DNA from: Nitrosomonas sp. | Lineage (GTDB): Bacteria; Pseudomonadota; Gammaproteobacteria; Burkholderiales; Nitrosomonadaceae | Direction: 5' to 3' | Assembly (NCBI GenBank): GCA_016710135.1 | Contig: JADJLM010000006.1 | Coordinates: forward strand, 30,242-94,241 | DNA length: 64,000 nucleotides | The notes under the pieces: generated by a model | Seen by the model: the letters and a program-made list of their open reading frames with translations, nothing else | Databases searched by the model: none | Told to the model about the DNA's origin: nothing | Program-made: the position numbers and the translations under genes | Part shown: positions 57,805-64,000 of the stretch, piece after piece | Layout: every line of letters starts with the position of its first letter | How positions within the stretch are numbered: position 1 is the stretch's first letter

Positions 57805-58169
57805 ATGAAAAAAAATTTTTGCATTAAAACTATGTTTTGCTACTCGCAATCTTACTGTTTCCTACCACCAGTATGGCCACAGACTACCCAACCAAAGTCG
57901 GTGAAAAATTAGGCACCGGAATTGCGAATGTAGTAACAGGCGTAGCAGAAGTGCCCAAAACGATGATAATCACGGGGCGCAAAGAAGGAGCAACCTATGG
58001 AATGACTGCCGGTTTTTTTATCGGCATAATCCATATGGCGGGTCGCTTATTTACCGGCGCACTTGATATCGCAACATTCCCAGTTCCTACAACACCCATT
58101 CCTAATCCTCCCTTTATTTGGGACGATTTTAATCGCGAAACTTCATATAACACGTGGCGCATGCGATAG
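57805..58169 (+). CDS. Exosortase-associated TIGR04073 family protein; start region frameshifted
   Basis: The conserved body (TKVGEKLGTGIANVVTGVAEVPKTM, EGATYGMTAGFFIG, GALDIATFPVPT) matches the TIGR04073 family of small proteins found in genomes with PEP-CTERM/exosortase systems. The listed frame begins at a TTG at 57837, but a better signal peptide starts at the ATG at 57805 (MKKNFCIKTM...) and needs one base added in the TTTT run near 57834 to continue LLAILLFPTTSMA. It supports an exosortase system in this genome. Confidence 0.75.
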
Positions 58170-58227
58170 CTACATCCATTAAATCAATGCGATTCCCTCG
58201 ACTCACGAACCCTAGTTTTGAAGTGAG

Positions 58228-59316
58228 TTACGTGGCACTATGTTGTTTTAATGCCCAATGAACATGTTCTTGAACTAGCGCTGAAGGATCGTTACTGCGA
58301 TCCTTTAGTACTTGAATAACTGACGGTGAAGTTGGTGCATTTCCAAGTCCCACAGCCAAGTTTCTGAGCCACTGCTGGTAACCGATGCGCCGAATTGGGC
58401 TACCAGCAAGCTTCGTTTCAAACTCATCTTGAGTCCACGCAAACAATGCAACCAGCGAGCCACTATCGTCCAGGCCATTCCGTACCGCAAAATCAGGTTC
58501 TTGCGTTGGTTTAGCAAATTTGTTCCAGGGGCAAATCAACTGACAGTCATCACAACCATAAACTCGATTACCAATCAACGGACGCAAAGTTTCGGGGATA
58601 CTGCCTTTGAGTTCAATCGTGAGATAAGAAATACAACGCCGTGCATCTAATTTATAAGGAGCAACGATTGCACTGGTCGGGCATACCTCCAAGCAGCGTG
58701 TACAACTCCCACAGTAACTCTTAACCGGTTCATCAATGGGGAGCGGTATATCCGTATAAATTTCTGCTAGAAAGAAAAAGGATCCAGCTTCGCGCGACAG
58801 GAGCAATGTATGCTTACCACGCCATCCGAGTCCTGATTTTGAAGCCCATTCCACTTCCATGACTGGAGCGCTATCAGAAAATACCCGATAATTAAATGTG
58901 CCGATCGCTACTTCCATTTTTTCAACGAGTTTTTGCAAACGACCCCGTAGTACTTTATGGTAATCACGCCCGAGTGCGTAACGAGAAATAAACGCTTTTC
59001 GGCTATCTTTAATCACACTCCAGCTTTCTTGCGAGTCGGATGGAAGATAATTCATTCGTACTGAAATAACCCGCGATGTACCAGGTACCAGTTCATTCGG
59101 TCGTGTGCGCTTAATGCCGTGTTTTGCCATATAATCCATATCACCATGGAAACCCATCGCTAACCATGCAGACAGTCCTGCTTCAACTGATGACATATCC
59201 GCTCCAGCATTGGAAATCCGAATATCTTGGAAGCCCAGTTGATGCGCCCAATCGATTATCGATTGCTTCAGTGAAACCGGATCAACCGTTCCATTTTGGG
59301 AGATTTCTTCTTGCAT
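58228..59316 (-). CDS. queG: Epoxyqueuosine reductase QueG
   Basis: QueG makes queuosine from epoxyqueuosine in tRNA, using cobalamin and two [4Fe-4S] clusters. The 362-residue protein has the cobalamin-binding N-terminal domain and the ferredoxin-like cysteines CGSCTRCLEVCP and CDDCQLICPWN. A HEAT-like C-terminal end (VQEHVHWALKQ) is normal. It is divergent from tsaE and their starts overlap by up to 21 nt. Confidence 0.93.
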   Translation of the reverse strand: MQEEISQNGTVDPVSLKQSIIDWAHQLGFQDIRISNAGADMSSVEAGLSAWLAMGFHGDMDYMAKHGIKRTRPNELVPGTSRVISVRMNYLPSDSQESWSVIKDSRKAFISRYALGRDYHKVLRGRLQKLVEKMEVAIGTFNYRVFSDSAPVMEVEWASKSGLGWRGKHTLLLSREAGSFFFLAEIYTDIPLPIDEPVKSYCGSCTRCLEVCPTSAIVAPYKLDARRCISYLTIELKGSIPETLRPLIGNRVYGCDDCQLICPWNKFAKPTQEPDFAVRNGLDDSGSLVALFAWTQDEFETKLAGSPIRRIGYQQWLRNLAVGLGNAPTSPSVIQVLKDRSNDPSALVQEHVHWALKQHSAT

Positions 59317-59808
59317 AATCGTGATTGTTCAGAGACAGCATCTCATCATGAACAGCTTTATTGCATACATTTAATTGACGAAGCTGCAACTTTAGCACTC
59401 GGCACAAAAATCGCAACCATACTTCATGCTGGCTTAATCATTTTTTTAAAAGGCGATCTTGGCGCTGGAAAAACAACGCTAACACGGGGGATACTGCGTG
59501 GCATGGGCTATCAAGGAAAAGTCAGAAGCCCTACATATAATTTGGTTGAAATCTATAATTTTTCTAGGTTATACTTGTATCACTTTGATTTTTATAGATT
59601 CAATGATTATTCAGAATGGGAAGCAGCTGGTTTCCGTGATTATTTTAATTCTGAAACAATCTGTTTAGTGGAATGGCCTGAAAAAGGAGGAGATTTATTG
59701 CCAACAGCAGATCTAACGATAACGCTGCAATTTGCAGGTGCGAGTCGACTCGCTGAAATTCAAGCGAATACCACACTGGGTAAAAAATGTTTAGCATTAC
59801 TAGCGTAA
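59296..59808 (+). CDS. tsaE: tRNA threonylcarbamoyladenosine biosynthesis ATPase TsaE
   Basis: TsaE works with TsaB and TsaD to make t6A in tRNA. The protein has the P-loop GDLGAGKTTLTRGILR (near residues 52-67), then VRSPTYNLVEIY, the HFDFYRF motif and LVEWPEKG. No ATG lies near the expected start; TTG at 59296 or 59311 must serve. It overlaps amiC by 22 nt, a common betaproteobacterial arrangement. Confidence 0.9.
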   Translation: MGDFFLHNRDCSETASHHEQLYCIHLIDEAATLALGTKIATILHAGLIIFLKGDLGAGKTTLTRGILRGMGYQGKVRSPTYNLVEIYNFSRLYLYHFDFYRFNDYSEWEAAGFRDYFNSETICLVEWPEKGGDLLPTADLTITLQFAGASRLAEIQANTTLGKKCLALLA

Positions 59809-61105
59809 TCAATAAATCGCGAGTTAGTCAGCCCTATCAGCTTCTACTGGCAGGGCTTGTCTTATTGTATTTAAGTATGTTAGCGCTTACAGCGAATGCG
59901 AGTGCTCAGATTACTTTTACACGAGTTTGGGCCGGACCTGAGTATACACGGGTAACTCTTGAATCCAATCTACCGATTAAGTATACGCTCAGCCTGCAAA
60001 GCAGCCCTGACCAAGTCATACTCGATCTTGAAAACATAGGGATAAATCCCTCACTCGGGAGCTTGCCCACAAAAATTGATCCCAAAGATCCCTTAATTAA
60101 AAAGGCTAACATTGCGTATTTGTCTTCGAATGGGGTTCGGTTAACCTTAGCGCTGAAGTCAAAAGCTGTTCCCAGAGCTTTTGTACTCGACCCGATGGGT
60201 AAGTTTGGTTATCGACTGGTTTTGGATATTTTCCCACCAGATCGTGCCGCGAACGCTAGCGAAAACACGATGATCCATTAATGCGCTTCGTTAAGGTATC
60301 AGAGCAAAAAATGGCGACTAAAGCTAAAAACGCTAATAAACCAGAAATGACTTTAGCCAGTCTCAATCCCAAACCGGAAAAACAAAAAACGATCATTGTT
60401 GCCATTGATGCAGGCCATGGTGGAAAAGATCCCGGCGCAATTGGGCCCAAGGGTTCGCAAGAAAAAGATATTACGCTTTCAATTGCTAAGAAGCTAAAAG
60501 CTAAAATTGACAAAGAACCAGGTATGCACGCAGTGCTTACGAGGACTGGGGACTATTTCTTGCCGCTTGCGGTCCGTCGCACAAAAGCACGCAGCGCAAA
60601 TGCAGATTTATTTATTTCAGTCCATGCCGATGCGGTTCCCAGAAATGATGCACGCGGATCCTCCGTTTATGCGTTATCTGAGAATGGCGCCACATCCACA
60701 ACTGCAAACTGGCTAGCCCAGAAAGAAAACGAATCTGATCGCATTGGGGGAATTAAATTAAATACAAAAGACCATTACCTTAGAAAAACACTGATTGATT
60801 TATCAATCAATGCCACTATTAATGACAGTATTAAGCTTGCCGGTACTGTACTATCAGCGATTAGTAACGTTAACCACCTTCACAAACGTCAAGTAGAACA
60901 AGCAGGATTTGCCGTCCTTAAATCTCCGGATATTCCATCAATTCTTGTTGAAACAGCATTTATCAGTAACCCTTCCGAAGAAGAGAAGTTAAAAAGCAAA
61001 AATTATCAAGACAGAATGGCTACTGCTATTGTCTCTGGAATTAAGCGTTACTTTACTAACACTCGTTCAATTCCAGTTAGAACTGAATTAGCAAAAGCCA
61101 ATTAA
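59787..61105 (+). CDS. amiC: N-acetylmuramoyl-L-alanine amidase AmiC, split into two frames
   Basis: AmiC cleaves peptidoglycan stem peptides during daughter-cell separation. The first frame (59787-60281) has a signal segment and an AMIN domain (RVWAGPEYTRVTLESNLPIKY). The second (60281-61105) is the zinc amidase domain with AIDAGHGGKDPGAIG, FISVHADA and SILVETAFISNP. The TAA of the first overlaps the ATG of the second (TAATG), but the second lacks any export signal. One added T near 60278 would make one protein of about 438 residues. Either a one-base error or a real split. Confidence 0.85.
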
Positions 61106-61136
61106 GCAAAATCAAGTTTCTTCTGGTAGCGTATTG

Positions 61137-62150
61137 CTAACTTGTCGCAGCATCCAGCGTAATTTCCGCTTCTGGAAAGATTCCTACCCAAGGTACTCCA
61201 TCCCTACCTATCGTTCCTCGGTACATGCCTGAAGTTATAAAGCGCATGGCGTAATGACCATTCTTATCGAGCACAATTACTCCGCCATCTCCACCAATTG
61301 CTGCAATATCAGCTAACGCTTGATCAGCTGCTGCAGTAATTGATAATTGTTTTAACTGCACTTGCGCTGCAATGCTATGCGCTGCAGCAGTTCGTATGAA
61401 CATTTCTCCTGTTCCTGTCCCTGAAACAGCTACAGAACGATTATCTGCATAAGTGCCGGCACCAATAATCGGTGAATCGCCAACACGTCTATAGCGTTTA
61501 TTAGCAAGCCCTCCTGTTGAGGTTCCTGCTGCCAAGTTACCATGACAGTCAAGCGCAACTGCACCGACTGTTCCATATTTTTCATCTTTTTCGACTAACA
61601 ATGAATCTGCTTCTATTGCTTGATAGCGCTGCACGCGCTCCCTCTCGATTGCTCTTTGTAGCTGCTCCCAGCGGTGCTGCGTATAAAAATAAGTAGGATC
61701 AACAATCTCTAATCCCTGATCACGAGCAAAAGCTTCTGCTCCTTCGGCAATCAGCATAACATGAGTGCTTTGGGTCATAACTGCTCGGGCAGCACGAATT
61801 GGATTACGAATCATTCTAACCCCTGCCACCGCACCCGCCATACGATTAGCGCCATCCATAATTGCAGCATCTAATTCATTATGACCTTCGTGTGTAAAAA
61901 CTGACCCTTTACCCGCATTAAAGAGGGGGGAGTCTTCCATTACAACAATCGCTTCAGTCACCGCTTCGACGCTGCTCCCGCCAGCATTCAGAACCTTATA
62001 TCCCGCAACCAACGCTTCTCGAATCTCCCGCTGATAGGCTTGTTCACGCTCTTTTGTTAAGCGAGTACGTGAAATGGCGCCGGCACCGCCATGAATAACA
62101 AGTCGGATCGGTGAATGAGGCATTATCAAGCGATTATGCTGCTGAATCAT
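61137..62150 (-). CDS. iaaA: Isoaspartyl peptidase / L-asparaginase
   Basis: This N-terminal nucleophile hydrolase removes isoaspartyl residues and asparagine amide groups after self-cleavage. The nucleophile threonine lies in KYGTVGAVALD, followed by GNLAAGTSTGG, with RRVGDSPIIGAGTYAD and SGTGTGE in the substrate pocket. The ATG at 62123 (MPHSPIRLVIHGGAG) may be the real start rather than 62150. It overlaps the end of the MsrB-like remnant by 17 nt. Confidence 0.88.
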   Translation of the reverse strand: MIQQHNRLIMPHSPIRLVIHGGAGAISRTRLTKEREQAYQREIREALVAGYKVLNAGGSSVEAVTEAIVVMEDSPLFNAGKGSVFTHEGHNELDAAIMDGANRMAGAVAGVRMIRNPIRAARAVMTQSTHVMLIAEGAEAFARDQGLEIVDPTYFYTQHRWEQLQRAIERERVQRYQAIEADSLLVEKDEKYGTVGAVALDCHGNLAAGTSTGGLANKRYRRVGDSPIIGAGTYADNRSVAVSGTGTGEMFIRTAAAHSIAAQVQLKQLSITAAADQALADIAAIGGDGGVIVLDKNGHYAMRFITSGMYRGTIGRDGVPWVGIFPEAEITLDAATS

Positions 62151-62412
62151 AAAAATTGAGCTTATTAAAACTGATTATTTTCTTGGGTGAACATGCATTA
62201 ATACAAAATTTTAATCCACCAGGTTCAAATTGTTCGTACAATTGCAAGCTGTGAGAGGACTCAGTAGCTTCATAGCGCAGTACGAAATATTGCTCAGCGG
62301 TTAATATCGACTTCCATTCGATCTCTACCTTTTCTACACGCAAAGGTGGTGGATTACCTATTTTTGCTAGTACCCAAATTGGTAACCAACTGATATATTT
62401 CTTTAATAACAC
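62134..62412 (-). pseudogene. Truncated MsrB-like (methionine-R-sulfoxide reductase) remnant
   Basis: The 92-residue product has the N-terminal part of the MsrB pattern (VEIEWKSILTAEQYFVLRYEATES, then YEQFEPGGLKFC). The catalytic cysteine region, the FDSGTGWPSF block and the zinc cysteines are absent, so it cannot be an active reductase. It is probably a decayed 5' end, overlapped by the isoaspartyl peptidase start. A small unrelated protein is possible. Confidence 0.5.
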
Positions 62413-62756
62413 ACTGTATCATAGTGTAAGTCGCTAGCGCTTTCAACGGAACTAGCACTGGATTACCTCAAATCAGATCACCGGATGAATCATTGTTGGT
62501 TACAGGAAGCGTGATCAGATTACAACTTGCACCGATCATCGCAAGAGTGCGGTAATTATTATAGGCTCTTCTGCGTCTCTCATTGCTTTAGTAGCTGGTT
62601 CTTCTATAAGCGATATAGGATGAATACCTCACATACCCAAATAGCACTTCCAGTGAGGTGAATTTAGCAAGGTCAACTATTTGCAATAAAGAGCTGTAAG
62701 CCATATTTGATTGCAAGAATGGAGAACTCTCCCCCATCCTTGCCAACTAATTCAGC
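62413..62756. other. Intergenic region upstream of the MsrB-like remnant
   Basis: I see no gene. An imperfect hairpin at 62717-62749 (GCAAGAATGG with CCATCCTTGC) lies just past the stop codon of the minus-strand phosphodiesterase gene and may end its transcript, although no T tract follows. No recognisable promoter motif was found for the MsrB-like remnant. Confidence 0.4.
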
Positions 62757-64000
62757 TTATTTAATATCCATACAATTCGCATAATAAGTTACGGTTGCCG
62801 GCCAATCTGCGAATATTCCCAAGATACCCACTTGCTTGGCAAGTACGTCTAATAATACATACTGATCTCCATCAGTATTAATAACGCTATCGATAGTTTG
62901 GTAATACCAATCACCATTTGCGATTAATGGAGGAGAACGTTCGATTGTCCAAGTAATAATACCTAAATCTGCCTCTTTGGCAGCTTTAGCATATGCTGAA
63001 GGAACAATGCGGTTATCTTCTACCGTCACTAATACCCACATAGGAGGAGCAATTATTTTAACGCCTTGTGAAACGAGATCCGACATGCTTGGAGTCCAGC
63101 TAGCAGAGTTCTGAGGGTCAAAAGCAGGATCGTCGTATCGTCCATCTAGATATACAGCTTGTGCTCCAAATTCAGATTCATTCTGAATCCAATAAAGTAC
63201 ATCACTTAAATTAAAAGACTGAGGAAAAACTTTTTCAGGCTTAACCTCTGAAATTTTGTATTCATCAATCAATTTTTGTGCATAATCTTGTTGTGTAAAA
63301 TCACCTTGAAATGGCATGGGAACACTCGGTGCCTTAAGCTCAGGTGTCATTTTCACCCCAAGTTGCTTAAACAGTTCGATGCTTTCTCGATGGGTAAGTA
63401 GGGTACCTTTACTTGCATATAGATCAGTTCTCCAAGCTGGAGTCCCATCCAAATACGCTTCAATGGTTGTAGCTGCAGGATTACTTGCATCCATTTTACC
63501 GTTGAGCATTTTAAATTCTGCGAGTGTGATATCGCTTGTACAGCATTGAGCAGAGGCCGGTTTGATAATTTCTCCAGTTATTGGATCAAACTCGGCCGGC
63601 GAAAAAGGGACTGAGCATTTAGCTGCAAGCTCGGGAATTGCAAGGATGTTAGTCGTTGTGTGAAGGTCACACTGGGAATGGCGACAGACTAATTCTCGAT
63701 CCTGCGTAAACGTCACATCGCATTCAATAACGCCAGCACCCATTCGAGCAGCTGCTAAATATGATTCTTTAGTATGCTCAGGGAATTGAAGGGACGCACC
63801 ACGGTGACCGATCGAGAAATCAGTTTTTTTCGACGATTTATTGGTACATGATTTTAATTTATTTTTTAAAGCACCTTCGCTCATATCATCAACCAGAAAA
63901 AATGGGCGCGGTCCTAATTGAATATTGGTTTTCTTGGTCTCGCTCACGTTATCTTGATCAATGTTTTTCTGACTGCGATCCGATGCAGCAAGTGAATCTT
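62757..64000 (-). CDS. Glycerophosphodiester phosphodiesterase (5' end beyond window)
   Basis: This GDPD-family enzyme splits glycerophosphodiesters to sn-glycerol 3-phosphate and an alcohol. The catalytic start is IGHRGASLQFPEHT (HRGA...PE(H/N)T), with ECDV...RELVCRHSQCDL and MTPELKAPS. The track begins at a GTG at 63947, but the same frame stays open to the window edge without a stop, so the N-terminus (perhaps a signal peptide) is likely cut off. The long insert with CDLHTTTNI and a CC pair resembles eukaryote-like GDPDs. Confidence 0.82.
   Translation of the reverse strand, partial: DSLAASDRSQKNIDQDNVSETKKTNIQLGPRPFFLVDDMSEGALKNKLKSCTNKSSKKTDFSIGHRGASLQFPEHTKESYLAAARMGAGVIECDVTFTQDRELVCRHSQCDLHTTTNILAIPELAAKCSVPFSPAEFDPITGEIIKPASAQCCTSDITLAEFKMLNGKMDASNPAATTIEAYLDGTPAWRTDLYASKGTLLTHRESIELFKQLGVKMTPELKAPSVPMPFQGDFTQQDYAQKLIDEYKISEVKPEKVFPQSFNLSDVLYWIQNESEFGAQAVYLDGRYDDPAFDPQNSASWTPSMSDLVSQGVKIIAPPMWVLVTVEDNRIVPSAYAKAAKEADLGIITWTIERSPPLIANGDWYYQTIDSVINTDGDQYVLLDVLAKQVGILGIFADWPATVTYYANCMDIK

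Noticed and set aside
1..64000. CRISPR arrays, tRNA and rRNA genes
   Set aside because: I saw no regularly spaced direct repeats and no tRNA-like or rRNA sequence in the gaps, although small RNAs cannot be excluded by eye.

Overview
The window reads as part of the chromosome of a Gram-negative betaproteobacterium, most likely from the Nitrosomonadales (a Nitrosomonas-like genome). This is an inference. It rests on the order tyrS / mepM / anmK / erpA / argC / rpsI / rplM, the flhDC pair, a PEP-CTERM protein together with a TIGR04073 exosortase-associated protein, a class Ia nrdAB with an ATP cone, and a DUF748/AsmA protein. No amo or hao gene is present, so the genus is not proven. The sequence looks AT-rich; base composition was not counted.

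Layout. 1-3.3 kb: type II secretion genes gspG-gspF-gspE on the minus strand, with gspE running off the left edge. 3.7-11.7 kb: an accessory envelope region holding an RTX/S-layer-like protein, three exported proteins that all appear to begin with histidine after signal-peptide cleavage (two are YcnI/DUF1775-like), a HEAT-repeat protein, a DUF3015 protein and a DUF4105 protein. 11.7-16 kb: an alpha/beta hydrolase lipoprotein, a PEP-CTERM protein, a decayed duplicate of the DUF4105/hydrolase junction, flhDC and two IS5-like relics. 16-24.7 kb: MTHFS, mutY, DUF748, FKBP, methyltransferase, SPFH, metallo-hydrolase and small lipoprotein. 24.9-30.8 kb: nrdAB with an NrdR-type operator, then mltD. 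30.8-33.6 kb: two adjacent IS5-family elements. 33.9-40.5 kb: anmK, mepM, tyrS, yajQ, erpA, argC, rpsI, rplM. 40.7-54.3 kb: arsC-like, IalB-like, DUF2024 and O-methyltransferase genes, an O-antigen ligase-like gene, two paralogous glycosyltransferase-like genes around a broken fkbM, then a tightly overlapping plus-strand cassette: kdsB-like, HpcH/HpaI aldolase, 2-hydroxyacid dehydrogenase, SDR epimerase, HAD phosphatase, 6-phosphogluconolactonase-like and a PhoX-like protein. 54.3-64 kb: lysS, glnS, a TIGR04073 protein, queG, tsaE, amiC, isoaspartyl peptidase, an MsrB-like remnant and a glycerophosphodiesterase that runs off the right edge.

Two regions look biologically new. The first is the 6.1-9.1 kb group of N-terminal-histidine exported proteins, which suggests periplasmic copper handling. 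The second is the 47.7-52.4 kb cassette, which could make and CMP-activate an unusual 2-keto-3-deoxy sugar for the glycans built by the neighbouring transferases.

A caution applies to the whole window. An unusual number of conserved genes are interrupted by small indels, many in A/T runs: lysS, glnS, anmK, mltD, amiC, the O-antigen ligase, fkbM, the DUF4105 gene and both YcnI-like genes. tyrS lacks about 52 conserved residues. Breaks in single-copy aminoacyl-tRNA synthetase genes point to sequencing or assembly error for at least part of these, so pseudogene calls here are provisional.
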